Positions 17,804 to 27,104 of a stretch of 64,000 nucleotides of DNA are shown piece after piece. The stretch's first letter is position 1. Each line of letters begins with the position of its first letter. The notes beneath the pieces are model-generated. The model searched no databases and was not told where the DNA came from. It worked only from the letters and a program-made list of their open reading frames with translations. The DNA is from Nostoc calcicola FACHB-3891 (GTDB taxonomy: Bacteria > Cyanobacteriota > Cyanobacteriia > Cyanobacteriales > Nostocaceae): NCBI RefSeq assembly GCF_014697355.1, contig NZ_JACJRQ010000008.1:168966-232965 (forward strand), written 5' to 3'. Position numbers and translations under genes: made by a program.

Positions 17804-17953
17804 GGGGCATGGGGCATGGGGAGATGAGGGAGATGGGGAGATGGGGAGATGAGGGAGATGAGGGAGATGGGGAGATGGGGAGATGGGGAGATGAGGGAGA
17901 AATAACTAATGACTAATGACTAATGACTAATGACTAATGACTAATGACCAATG
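17804..17953. repeat. Cluster of short tandem repeats between DUF2232 gene and cobT
   Basis: GGGCATG units (17804-17820), then GGGGAGAT / GAGGGAGAT units (17820-17900), then about six copies of the heptamer TAATGAC (17905-17953). Three different repeat types abut one another. Similar motifs recur at 5045-5110, 25200-25270 and 33489-33545. Confidence 0.95.
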
Positions 17954-17954
17954 A

Positions 17955-18692
17955 CTATCCTTCATAATCCATGAGGACTTGTACCCAGTGTGGTGGGCGG
18001 GGAATGGGGTTGCCCAGGCGGTCAAAAAGCAGCCATGCAGCTAGGTGTACTACAAACAGGTAGATAAAGTTGTTGAGTAGAATCAAAGCGATCGCGCCTA
18101 TTTGAATCAAAAACACACTGGGACTCGCCAATAAACTCAACTTTAGAAATACCCACTCGATAAACTCAGTCACCTGGGTAATCACATAAACCCAGAGGTC
18201 TTCACCTGATAACACAGATAATAACCACAACCGAAAAAAGACTCCCAAAGTACCCAGCAGGGTACCCAAGGTGATGGAAATTATCCAGGGAACACGACGA
18301 CGATACCACGTCGCACCCAAAAGCACGCCCATAAAGCCGTAGGGCATGACAAATAGCAAACTGCGGGCTGGCCCCATCAGTACCGTCAACAGCAACCCAG
18401 AAGTGAGTGCTGCCATCCATGCTGCTCGTTTGTCCCAACGAAGATAAACTAGAGCGATCGGTACTGGAAAAAATATCCGCAAAACTGGACCTAAAGGAAA
18501 GTAAAAATTAATAAACCAAATCAAGCTAGCAGTACTGGCTAAAAAGGCTGTTTCCACCATCCTCAAGGGGATATCAGCCTTGAGGTGAGGACGGCTTAAC
18601 TCTTGTTTGTCTAACCAGCGATCGCCAGCAGTTTGAGATTCTGGTGATGGTTCGTCCTCTGGCTCATCCGGCAGAGAATTTAAAATGCTCAT
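17955..18692 (-). CDS. DUF2232 membrane protein
   Basis: A 245-residue integral membrane protein. After an acidic soluble N-terminus (1-40), about six hydrophobic segments are visible between 45 and 225 (for example AALTSGLLLTVLMGPARSLLFVMPYGFMGVLLGATWYRRR). The PFMGVLLG-like segment fits DUF2232, a family related to S-components of ECF vitamin transporters. Substrate is unknown. Its start is 13 bases after the stop of the Crp-like regulator, so they are one operon. cobT downstream makes a cofactor link conceivable but unproven. Confidence 0.75.
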   Translation of the reverse strand: MSILNSLPDEPEDEPSPESQTAGDRWLDKQELSRPHLKADIPLRMVETAFLASTASLIWFINFYFPLGPVLRIFFPVPIALVYLRWDKRAAWMAALTSGLLLTVLMGPARSLLFVMPYGFMGVLLGATWYRRRVPWIISITLGTLLGTLGVFFRLWLLSVLSGEDLWVYVITQVTEFIEWVFLKLSLLASPSVFLIQIGAIALILLNNFIYLFVVHLAAWLLFDRLGNPIPRPPHWVQVLMDYEG

Positions 18693-18705
18693 ATTTTGAC
18701 AAGTT

Positions 18706-19371
18706 TTAAACTATCATCCTTTCCAAGGCTGACATATCGGGAATACAAATAATGTCTTGATCCCGTTTAATCAAGCCTTTTCTTTCTAGTTTTGTCAATA
18801 CCCGCGTCACCGTTTCCCGTGCCAGTCCGCTCAAACTACTCAATTCCCGATGAGGTAAATTGGGGATTTCAGTTCCTGTTTGCCCTTTTTTTCCCTGTCC
18901 TTCTGCCAAAAACAGCAATGTATCTGCTACCCGTGACTGACTATGAGATTCCCGCAAACGTAATCGCCGATTCACTTGCTGTAAGCGCTCTGCCATTAGT
19001 GTTGCTAATCGGAGTCCTGCCAAAGGTTCCTTTTTAAGTAAATTGCTAAAATCTGAAGCAGGCATACTGCCAATTACCGTTGGGGTCAGGGTAATCACAT
19101 CAGTAGTTCGACGTTTTTCACTTAGAACCGCCATTTCACCAAACAATTCCTCTTTGCCAAGAATATTCAGTGTTACCTCTTTCCCTTCTAAATTATAAGT
19201 ACGAATTTTTACCCATCCTTCTCTGATAAAATACACAGCACCACCCCAGTCATTTTCTAGTACGATCACTTGATTAGCTGGGTGAGTGCGGGTTACAAGA
19301 TGGGTAAGGGCTGTTTCCACAATTGCTTCTGGCAAACCCTCAAAAAAGCAGGGCACATATCGGTCTTCCAT
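18706..19371 (-). CDS. Crp/Fnr-family transcriptional regulator
   Basis: A 221-residue regulator from the ATG at 19371; an in-frame ATG at 19410 would add 13 residues. Residues about 15-125 form a cyclic-nucleotide-binding-like beta-barrel (NILGKEELFGEMAVLSEKRRTTDV has the phosphate-cassette shape GEMAVLSEKRR, but the usual R-[ST]-A is altered to RRTTD). Residues 140-215 form the winged HTH (LPHRELSSLSGLARETVTRVLTKLERKGLI). It is not NtcA by sequence. Ligand is uncertain. It is first gene of an operon with the DUF2232 gene. Confidence 0.88.
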   Translation of the reverse strand: MEDRYVPCFFEGLPEAIVETALTHLVTRTHPANQVIVLENDWGGAVYFIREGWVKIRTYNLEGKEVTLNILGKEELFGEMAVLSEKRRTTDVITLTPTVIGSMPASDFSNLLKKEPLAGLRLATLMAERLQQVNRRLRLRESHSQSRVADTLLFLAEGQGKKGQTGTEIPNLPHRELSSLSGLARETVTRVLTKLERKGLIKRDQDIICIPDMSALERMIV

Positions 19372-19920
19372 TAGGGCATTTTTATTCAAGCTGCTATATA
19401 CACACGACATACAAGAGCATTCTTTTAAGCCTAAGCTATCAAAGCACAGCCACCTTTTAACAATAAAAATAACCTATGCTACACAAGAAAAGCGATAATA
19501 GCGTTTTTCTAAACAATTTTTACCTATGGGTTAAATAGGGTAAAAGTTTTGCAAAAACTAGTTACAGGCTGTTGAAGTATGACTTAGAGACTACCTGTGC
19601 TGTAAACTTGATTACTCTTGGTTACTTAAAAATATAGGCAAACAACATTCATCATACTCAAGCTAGTAAATTATTGCTCACATATTTTAGCGGTTTTGAG
19701 CAATCAAGCTAAGCTTGTTAAACAAACACTGACTGAAGATTGCCACTCCCCCCAGTAATCCATAACATAATGACAGTCACAAATCCAAGTAGCGGCTCCT
19801 GCCACTCAAAACTTCTCTTATGGGAGACGCTGTGCGTAGCTTGCTTCCCCGTAGGGGCACGGTGACTGTAAAGTAATTGTCACATCAGTTGACATAAAGT
19901 TCTAGTTAAGGTAAATAAAA
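19372..19920. other. Long intergenic region with dispersed palindromic repeat
   Basis: About 550 bases between divergent genes. The first 350 bases are AT-rich and probably hold the promoter of the Crp-like gene. At about 19785-19872 there is a patchy GC-richer repeat with GGAGACGCTGTGCGTAGCTT and CCCGTAGGGGCACGGTGAC, related to the repeats near 46384, 62810 and 63753. No gene is supported. Confidence 0.55.
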
Positions 19921-22900
19921 GTGACTTCCAGTGCAGATGAAATTCAAAAGCTGATTGCAGACATTGACAACTTACTTGCCAGTGGTGGTAAGCGCCTGTC
20001 TAGGTTTTTTCCTGGTCAGGGACAAGAACCCAAAGAGGTTTTAGAACGAATTCGGGACTTTTTGGTGAGGCTACAAGAAAAAGAAGCATTAGAAGGCGGT
20101 ATCCAAAATCAATCTTTGAGAGAACCGCCAACGCGTTTATTAACAAAATTTAGCGATCAAAGGCATAACCAGCTTTTATTACCACCATCCGAACCTACTC
20201 AAGAATACAGTACCGTTGAGGCAGGGGAATTAAAAACTGAATTTTCCAAATTGATACAGCCATTACGAGCCGAATTAGAAGGACTATTGCAAGAACGAGC
20301 CAGTCTCGTCCAAGAAATTCGGCAGTTAGAACAAAAGCGATTGCAAAACTACTCCCTGGCGCAGCAGTTGACAAACCAAGAGCAGATGATTACCGACTTT
20401 TTACAGGTACTCATGAGTCGCCTTGTGCCAACTTTAACGCCATTGGTAGGACAAACTTCAGCAAATTCCCCCAGTTCTTCAGCAGGAAGCGATCGCCCAA
20501 ACTCACAACCAGTATCTTTTGGAACTCAACCTTTTTTAGAATCCCCAGAGCGTGTAGAGCAGTTAACACAGCTGGCTCAGGAATTAGATCGACGCCTACT
20601 ATCCCTAGATGGAACGGTGAATGTTGTTTTTGAGGCATTACAGCGCAACATTAACACTTATTACGAGTCTTTATCCCAAGCACTGGCAAGAATGCACAGC
20701 AAGGGAATGCAGGGCGAACAGTTGATGGCCAGCTTTCTTAACAATTTGACCCAGTATTTGCAGCAACAATCCCCTAGTTCCCAGTCATCTCTTCTGGAAG
20801 GAGAAGCTGAAACACCACCTGCATCATCGGCTCACCCAACTGATATCGATGCTGAATTTCCACTTCCACTTTTAGAGCTGATACAGCCAGAAACTTCAGC
20901 AATTAATCCTGAGCAACAAACTACTACCCTCACAGAAGATTTAGATGCAGTGCTGTTGCAGCTTGGCTTAGACTCGTCTCAAGCTTCCGAAACTCCAGCT
21001 GAATTACCAGAAGATATTTCTGCGTTAATTACTGATGAAGTAGACCAACTTTATGCCAGCTTGTTTGGTACTGGTAGTGATTCATCAAGTTCTGTTACAA
21101 CTCCCCCATCAACTTTGAATACCCCTGAGGAGACATTTGTTGTCCCCCCGACTTTTGATTCTGGGGTTGTGACATCTGATACATCTTTGGAAAAGTCAGA
21201 CACAGATTTTTTCGATCTCAGCAATGCTCAGGATGCTGTAGAAACTACAGATTCAGAGGAAGGACTATTTTTTGCAGATGATACTGACGTAGCCTCGCTA
21301 TCAGAAATTTCCGCAGCAGAGAGTTTGCCTGTGGAACTCAGCACTCAGCCAGAAGTTGCTGATACAATTAGCACCTTAACTGATTTATTACCTGAGGTAG
21401 GTAATGAACAGCAACTTCTGGAAATGCCATCGGCTGTGAATAATGCCACAGCGACAGCACCAGTCACTCCAGAAATACCAGAAATTGAGTTGGCAAAGTT
21501 TGCCGAAGGTATCGCCACAGATGCTACAAGCGATCGCCTTGAACCCTCTTTAGATAACTATATTCCAGCTTCGCCACAAGAAAACCTACTTTCTTTAGAG
21601 TCAAATCAGGCTCCAGTCATTCCTGATATTTCCTTAGATGAAGAACAGTTGCAGCAATTAGACCTGGATTTGGCTAATTTCGATCGACAGCTGAATTCTG
21701 AATTGCAACCAGCTAGTAACTTAGATATTTCTCAGGAATCTGTTGCTAAAATCCAAGACACAATCCCCACAATTTCACCTGAACAAGGGCTAGAAAATCT
21801 CCAAATAGCAACCAACAATCTGGCAGTTACCCAGCTAGAAACTAACTTAGATTTAGAACCAAAAACTGAAAAAAAAAAGCAAGAGACAACTCCTGTTTCG
21901 GAAAGTTACTTACCTCCCAATTCCAACTCGATAAACAATATAGAAGTTGCATCCAAGGTTCTGGAATCAGTCTGGTATTTAGGAATTGATTTGGGTACAA
22001 CAGGAATTTCCGCTGCATTGTTAAATAGTTCTTCTTTGGTTGTACATCCTATCTACTGGTCAGCAGAAAACCCACCGGGAACAAGTTCTTTTGGGCAATC
22101 GTTTCGTTTACCAACAGAGGTTTATCTGCCAACAGCTTCTGTACCCCAGGGTGAAAATGAAAGTATCGAAGCACATGAACACACAACACCTGCCGCTGTT
22201 GCCCAAGATAAGAATCCTGCACCACCCAACTCCACAGCAGATTCAACAAACAATCTTTATTCGGCGCAGTTGAAACCTTATTTACAAGTAGCCATTCCCT
22301 ACAAGAGTGAACGCCAAAAATGGGAACCTGTTTTGCAATTAAATGAATTTTCGGCAGGGCCTTTAATTTGGGTTGTGCGATCGCTCTCTAAGCTGCTGTT
22401 AACTCTCAAGCGCGATCGAGCTAGTACCACTCCTAGTTTAATGGCTGCTGCTGTTGGGATTAGCGAACAAAATTTTCCTCAGATTATTAATAATATTGCT
22501 GGTGTAATTTGCACTTGTCCATCTAGTTGGTCAGAACAATATCGCTTCAACGTCAGAGAAGCTGTACTCACTAGTAAGCTGATCCAACATCCCCAGCAAG
22601 TCTTTTTTGTCGAAGAAGCAATCGCTAGTCTACTCCCGGAACTTGATGCTGCTAACGGTGAGCAAATAAAATTAAAATTAAACCAAGATGAAGATTCTCA
22701 TCCTGCAAAAACCAGCGAAAATTCCCTTGTGGGCAACACCCTTGTCATTAATATTGGCGCAGCTGCTACAGAAATGTTGCTAGTCGATGTACCAGAAACC
22801 CTAGCCCAATTGACATACAATGATTTCATGCTGCACAGTTTTGCTTATGCTGGCAAGGGAATTGAACAAGACATTATCTGTCAGCTGCTTTTGCCACCGA

Positions 22901-23892
22901 AATCTCGCCAGTCACGTTTAGAAAGCGAAAGCGAGAGTAAAACTGCCACCACTAATCCCTGGCAATGGCAACCGTCAATTCCCGGTTTAGACCAAATGCA
23001 TTGGCAGAGTTTGGGATTGGAAGAATTAGAACTACCCAGAGTTGGCGAACCGGATATCACGGCTCGAATTCATCTCCAGCAACGTCTAGAAAGTTCCTTG
23101 CTGGGACAGGCGGTATTAGATGCAGCACTGGCTCTGAAGCTGATTTTACAACACCAAGACACTTTTACCTTGGAATTAGCCGATCAGCGATGGATTTTAC
23201 GGCGAAGAGACTTAGAAAGCCAAGTATTTATCCCCTTTGTCCGCCGTTTGAACCGCGAACTGAACAAATTATTGGTAGCTCGTGGTATTCCCACAGAAGC
23301 AATTAATCAAGCTATCCTCACTGGTGGAGTAGCTTGTATCGGGACGGTGAACCGTTGGCTACGGCAAAAACTCCCCAGCGCGAAAATTATTCAAGATTTA
23401 TATCTCGGCGAAAACGGCGCTCCTAATTGCAGTCGAGTTGCCTATGGTTTGGCGATGCTACCTTTGCATCCCCAGATATTAGATATACCCAGACAACAAT
23501 ACACTGATTATTTCCTGTTTACAGAATTGCTGCGTCTGCTACCAGATCGACCCTTAGCTTTCGGTGAAGTTATCCAGCTATTTGAGGGTCGTGGAATCAA
23601 TACCCGCAGTTGTCAGCAACGCCTGTTGGCTTTTTTGGAAGGTGAATTACCTTCCGGTTTGATACCTTCAGTCATAGACTCAACCTGGCTCACCCAGACT
23701 TCCCAAGAAAATCCTGACTATCAGGCGATCGCCACTGCACCACTTTTTGAAAAACAAGGCAGTCTCACCTATCGTCCCAATTCCCAACAACTTTTGTCTT
23801 TGCGTCGCTATCTCGATGCAATTAAGGCTAGCAATCAGCAATCACTGGAAGAACCATACACGGTAAATTTTGCCCTAGAGGTTCATAATTAA
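19921..23892 (+). CDS. Giant Hsp70/DnaK-like ATPase-domain protein with coiled-coil N-terminus
   Basis: A 1323-residue protein from GTG. Residues 1-200 are charged and coiled-coil-like (about 80-150). Residues about 200-670 are an acidic Gln/Ser/Pro/Glu-rich, probably disordered region. Residues about 685-1210 have Hsp70/actin-type ATPase motifs: phosphate-1 YLGIDLGTTG (686-695), phosphate-2 LVINIGAAATEML (about 941-953) and adenosine motif AILTGGVACIGTV (about 1131-1143). A 110-residue tail replaces the usual substrate-binding domain. Large Hsp70-like proteins of this architecture occur in cyanobacteria, with no known role that I can name. It has no DnaJ or GrpE gene nearby and no signal peptide. 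Confidence 0.8.
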   Translation: MTSSADEIQKLIADIDNLLASGGKRLSRFFPGQGQEPKEVLERIRDFLVRLQEKEALEGGIQNQSLREPPTRLLTKFSDQRHNQLLLPPSEPTQEYSTVEAGELKTEFSKLIQPLRAELEGLLQERASLVQEIRQLEQKRLQNYSLAQQLTNQEQMITDFLQVLMSRLVPTLTPLVGQTSANSPSSSAGSDRPNSQPVSFGTQPFLESPERVEQLTQLAQELDRRLLSLDGTVNVVFEALQRNINTYYESLSQALARMHSKGMQGEQLMASFLNNLTQYLQQQSPSSQSSLLEGEAETPPASSAHPTDIDAEFPLPLLELIQPETSAINPEQQTTTLTEDLDAVLLQLGLDSSQASETPAELPEDISALITDEVDQLYASLFGTGSDSSSSVTTPPSTLNTPEETFVVPPTFDSGVVTSDTSLEKSDTDFFDLSNAQDAVETTDSEEGLFFADDTDVASLSEISAAESLPVELSTQPEVADTISTLTDLLPEVGNEQQLLEMPSAVNNATATAPVTPEIPEIELAKFAEGIATDATSDRLEPSLDNYIPASPQENLLSLESNQAPVIPDISLDEEQLQQLDLDLANFDRQLNSELQPASNLDISQESVAKIQDTIPTISPEQGLENLQIATNNLAVTQLETNLDLEPKTEKKKQETTPVSESYLPPNSNSINNIEVASKVLESVWYLGIDLGTTGISAALLNSSSLVVHPIYWSAENPPGTSSFGQSFRLPTEVYLPTASVPQGENESIEAHEHTTPAAVAQDKNPAPPNSTADSTNNLYSAQLKPYLQVAIPYKSERQKWEPVLQLNEFSAGPLIWVVRSLSKLLLTLKRDRASTTPSLMAAAVGISEQNFPQIINNIAGVICTCPSSWSEQYRFNVREAVLTSKLIQHPQQVFFVEEAIASLLPELDAANGEQIKLKLNQDEDSHPAKTSENSLVGNTLVINIGAAATEMLLVDVPETLAQLTYNDFMLHSFAYAGKGIEQDIICQLLLPPKSRQSRLESESESKTATTNPWQWQPSIPGLDQMHWQSLGLEELELPRVGEPDITARIHLQQRLESSLLGQAVLDAALALKLILQHQDTFTLELADQRWILRRRDLESQVFIPFVRRLNRELNKLLVARGIPTEAINQAILTGGVACIGTVNRWLRQKLPSAKIIQDLYLGENGAPNCSRVAYGLAMLPLHPQILDIPRQQYTDYFLFTELLRLLPDRPLAFGEVIQLFEGRGINTRSCQQRLLAFLEGELPSGLIPSVIDSTWLTQTSQENPDYQAIATAPLFEKQGSLTYRPNSQQLLSLRRYLDAIKASNQQSLEEPYTVNFALEVHN

Positions 23893-24462
23893 GGTTACTG
23901 CCGCTACGCAAAAATCAAAAGTAGCCGCATTGTGAGTAAACAATAGTTTTACCAAAGAAGAATTCAGAATTCAGGAGCCAGAATCCAGAATGGATTCTGT
24001 GTGACTGGATGGAGAATCGAGGTTTAAAGCCCCCGATTTGAAGACGCTCTCGGACTCGCTCTAAGCGTTGCCATGCCGAACGCGAGTGCGTCTCCAAAGG
24101 AGAAGGCTTTACGCTTCGCTATCGTGGAGAAGAAAAAATTCTTTCCGATTGTTACCCCTGACTTCAGGTATGGGGTATTCTGAATTCTGAATTCTGTCTT
24201 CTGACTCCTTCTCATTCAAAAAATTTATAGTCGTGCATTATAGCAATATTTTTGGTACCATACAGCAAAATACTGAAAATTTACAATTTGTCTGGTTAAT
24301 TGAAAGATTCTGTAAACTTTAGGTTTTCGGTTTTTTTCTAGTTATAGTTTTGTGTATGTTAGCACTCAGTAGAGGCGACAAAAACATTAAAAGTCCTACA
24401 AAGATTATGTCGATGTCTGCACTACTGATGCAAAAATTCCTGTTGTAGATCGGCTAACTCTT
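23893..24462. other. Intergenic region with dispersed repeats and a coding-like leader
   Basis: About 570 bases. GAATTCAGGAG-type repeats sit near 23960-24000 and 24175-24205. A GC-richer hairpin-forming repeat (GAGTGCGTCTCCAAAGGAGAAGGC and relatives) lies at about 24030-24130. From 24391 to 24462 the frame of the following sugar transferase is open but lacks an ATG, GTG or TTG start. Confidence 0.5.
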
Positions 24463-25110
24463 GTGATTTATTTTTATTCCCTTGATTGCTCGCAACAGCC
24501 GTCACATCCCTCAACTGTAAGCTTGGCAAAACGATTAATTGACATTGTTGGAGCCATTGTCGGGCTGATTATTACATTTGTTGTAGCGATTGCCGTAGCA
24601 GTTGTTACCTTGATTTCCGATCGCAATCCAATATTTTATTCTCAAATTCGCTGCGGTTTGAATGGAAAACCTTTCCGGATATGGAAATTCCGTTCTATGG
24701 TTATGGATGCCGATAAACTCAAGCATTTAGTTGAAAATCAAGCCAAAGGTCACATCTTTAAATCTGTTGACGATCCTCGAATTACTCCTGTGGGTAAATT
24801 TTTGCGGCGTACTAGCTTAGACGAATTTCCACAATTTTGGAATGTTTTGCTAGGGGACATGAGTTTAGTCGGTACTCGTCCACCAACTCTCGATGAAGTC
24901 AAGCATTACGATGCACACCATTGGGATAGATTGCGAGTCAAACCAGGCATTACTGGAGAATGGCAAGCTAATGGCCGCTCAAGCATTACAGACTTTGAAA
25001 CTATTGTCAAGATGGATATAGATTATCAACGTAAGTGGTCTGTAACTTACGACTTGAGTCTAATTATAAAAACAATCTGGGTAGTTTTGAAAAAGACTGG
25101 TGCTTATTGA
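24463..25110 (+). CDS. Initiating sugar transferase (WbaP/HepE-like bacterial sugar transferase)
   Basis: A 215-residue polyprenyl-phosphate sugar-1-phosphate transferase. One membrane segment at about 27-52 precedes the catalytic domain, with KFRSMVMDAD, RRTSLDEFPQFWNVLLGDMSLVGTRPP (split here by family motifs) and RVKPGITGEWQ. These enzymes load the first sugar of an exopolysaccharide repeat onto undecaprenyl phosphate. The GTG start is the only usual start in the frame, but the frame stays open back to 24391, so the true N-terminus is uncertain. A second enzyme of the same family lies at 31314-32099. A role in heterocyst or sheath polysaccharide is an inference. Confidence 0.88.
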   Translation: MIYFYSLDCSQQPSHPSTVSLAKRLIDIVGAIVGLIITFVVAIAVAVVTLISDRNPIFYSQIRCGLNGKPFRIWKFRSMVMDADKLKHLVENQAKGHIFKSVDDPRITPVGKFLRRTSLDEFPQFWNVLLGDMSLVGTRPPTLDEVKHYDAHHWDRLRVKPGITGEWQANGRSSITDFETIVKMDIDYQRKWSVTYDLSLIIKTIWVVLKKTGAY

Positions 25111-25144
25111 ATTTGTCATTAGTCATTGGTTATTGGAAGTGTGG

Positions 25145-25278
25145 AGTTAGGAGTTAGGAGTTAGGAGTTAGGAGTTAGGAGTTAGGAGTTATTCTCCCCC
25201 TGCCTCCCCTGCCTCCCCTGCCTCCCCTGCTCACCCTGCTCCCTCATCTCCCTCATCTCCCTCATCCCCGCGTCTCCC
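25145..25278. repeat. AGTTAGG heptamers followed by CTCCCCTGC repeats
   Basis: Six to seven copies of AGTTAGG (25145-25190) are followed by repeated CTGCCTCCC (25198-25230) and CTCATCTCC units (25243-25268). They fill the gap between the convergent sugar transferase and ABC permease genes. Confidence 0.95.
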
Positions 25279-25294
25279 ACTCTCCGCGTCTTCT

Positions 25295-26131
25295 TCACCC
25301 CTTGACTCCGCTACCAGTTTCCGTGGGTACTATGTAACGTTGTAAAAACAAAAATAGTAATAATACAGGGGCGATCGCAATTACAGAACCGGCTGCTACC
25401 AAACGCCAATCAAGGGAAAATGTACCTGCTAGCTTAGCGACTCCCAAGGGAAGAGTGTATAAATTTTCGTCTTGGATGACAATTAAAGGCCACAAAAAGT
25501 CACTCCAAGCACCGATAAATACAAAAATAGCTAAAGTTACTAAGGCTGGGCGAATTGCTGGTAACATCACATACCACCACAAACCTAACTCCGAGCTGCC
25601 ATCCATACGGGCAGCTTCTTCTATTTCTTTGGGAACGCTCATGAAGGCTTGGCGCAAGAGGAAAATCCCAAATGCAGAAGCTAAGCTGGGAAAAATCATC
25701 CCTAAATAAGTATTTCTCAAACCCAACTGGACTGTCAAAATATAAAGAGGAATCATCACAATCTGGAAGGGAATCATAATCGTAGAGACAATGGCCACAA
25801 AAATCCAGTCTCGCCCCACAAATGATAACCTTGCCAAGGGATAGGCAGCTAAAGCGCAAAACAGCAGATTCAAGCCAACAGTCAGCACTGACACCAAGGT
25901 GCTGTTATACAAATATTGTCCAAAAGGTAAAGATTGCCAAACACTAGAAAAGTTATCCAGTGTAGGCGACGCGGGCAACAATTGTGGCGGCGACTGCAAG
26001 ATATTTTCTGTAGGTGATTTTAGGGCTGTGCTGATTAGCCACAGTAAAGGAAAGAGCATCACCAGTGCGATCGCTCCCAATAACGTATACATTAGCAGAA
26101 TTTGCGATCGTGGTTTTTTCGAGTTCAACAT
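25295..26131 (-). CDS. Carbohydrate ABC transporter permease (MalG-type)
   Basis: A 278-residue inner-membrane permease with about six membrane segments. The ATPase-coupling EAA loop is intact: EEAARMDGSSELGLWWYVMLP (about 169-189). The N-terminal LWLISTALKSPTE and C-terminal GLGQRYIVPTETGSGVKG-like ending are typical of the sugar type-1 importers. No partner permease, binding protein or ATPase gene lies next to it, so it is an orphan subunit here. The transported sugar is unknown; a role in oligosaccharide uptake is a family-based inference. Confidence 0.9.
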   Translation of the reverse strand: MLNSKKPRSQILLMYTLLGAIALVMLFPLLWLISTALKSPTENILQSPPQLLPASPTLDNFSSVWQSLPFGQYLYNSTLVSVLTVGLNLLFCALAAYPLARLSFVGRDWIFVAIVSTIMIPFQIVMIPLYILTVQLGLRNTYLGMIFPSLASAFGIFLLRQAFMSVPKEIEEAARMDGSSELGLWWYVMLPAIRPALVTLAIFVFIGAWSDFLWPLIVIQDENLYTLPLGVAKLAGTFSLDWRLVAAGSVIAIAPVLLLFLFLQRYIVPTETGSGVKG

Positions 26132-26206
26132 TTGATTAATAACTTCCGAGTTTTATAAATATTAATTTCTGACTAAGATAATTTTTTAATGTATTATTTA
26201 TTTTTG

Positions 26207-26803
26207 TCAATTGGAATTAATAAATGTCTCAATACTATTGCTGAGTAGCTGCCTTTCTTCATAGGTAAAACTTCTATAACATTCATTTAGAGGTAGATTA
26301 TTGCCTGATGCTAATTTTAGATTAAATCGATAAACTTTACCATCTTCACCATCACCTTCTTCTATTTGGAAACCTACAACTTGACTTAGCGGATATTGAA
26401 TTACTTGAGTACTAAACCATTTGTAATTAGTTATTTTTACAATATTAATTTCTTTATCCAAAGTGTAATTGCTAAATGGGACAACTGCTAGTATCAAAAA
26501 AGTAACTATGCCAAATAAAATTGCCATACCAAAAGCTGTGAATAACATTTCTATTGTGAAATCTGGAATAAAAAACACAGAAACTATTAACAATATTGCT
26601 ATTGTCAAAGGAAATATCGCAATAAATAAACTGAAAGTTCTAAAAAATACAACCCTAATTTGAAATATAAGTTTTGTAGAGGTTTGTTCAAAAATTTCTA
26701 TATCTGGGCGAACGAAAGGCAAAGAAAATATAATTAACATCAAGCCGAACGCAATCATAGAAAAAATCCAGCCAGCAAATTGAGAAAATCCATTTTGTTC
26801 CAT
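26207..26803 (-). CDS. Hypothetical membrane protein
   Basis: A protein of 198 residues if the ATG at 26803 (MEQNGFSQF) is used; in-frame ATGs at 26833 and 26857 are also possible. Three to four hydrophobic segments occupy the first 120 residues, and a soluble C-terminal part (about 120-198, LDKEINIVKITNYKWFSTQVIQYPLSQV...) has the strand-rich look of a bacterial PH-like domain. I do not recognise a family. It is AT-rich and stands alone. Confidence 0.55.
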   Translation of the reverse strand: MEQNGFSQFAGWIFSMIAFGLMLIIFSLPFVRPDIEIFEQTSTKLIFQIRVVFFRTFSLFIAIFPLTIAILLIVSVFFIPDFTIEMLFTAFGMAILFGIVTFLILAVVPFSNYTLDKEINIVKITNYKWFSTQVIQYPLSQVVGFQIEEGDGEDGKVYRFNLKLASGNNLPLNECYRSFTYEERQLLSNSIETFINSN

Positions 26804-26964
26804 AAAAAAGAATCGATCGTTTTTTATAATCATAGGTTGGTTTGAGGAACGTCGCAAGATTCCAGAGGGTAAACCAAAATTTTCCCTGGTTTGTTAGGTT
26901 TAATTTTGTACAATTTTGTAGAAGCAAGCTACAAGCCAACCTACGCAGTTTCTAGTAAATGTAG

Positions 26965-26992
26965 GGTGCGTTAGCCTACGGCATAACGCACC
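26965..26992. repeat. Palindromic GGTGCGTTA repeat
   Basis: GGTGCGTTA (26965-26973) and TAACGCACC (26984-26992) enclose GCCTACGGCA. A further partial copy (GGTGCGTTGCCCCGCGCGAC) lies at about 27006-27026. This is a widespread dispersed repeat in Nostoc-like genomes. Confidence 0.8.
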
Positions 26993-27104
26993 GTCAACAA
27001 TTCAAGGTGCGTTGCCCCGCGCGACAACTACATCTCCAATTCCTTCTGAATTCTGAATTTTGACTCCTGAATTCTGCTGCATCATTCTACAGTTTGAAAT
27101 CAAA

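Noticed and set aside
22040..22273. 77-codon frame inside the Hsp70-like gene
   Set aside because: Out-of-frame shadow of a strongly coding region with no independent start signal.
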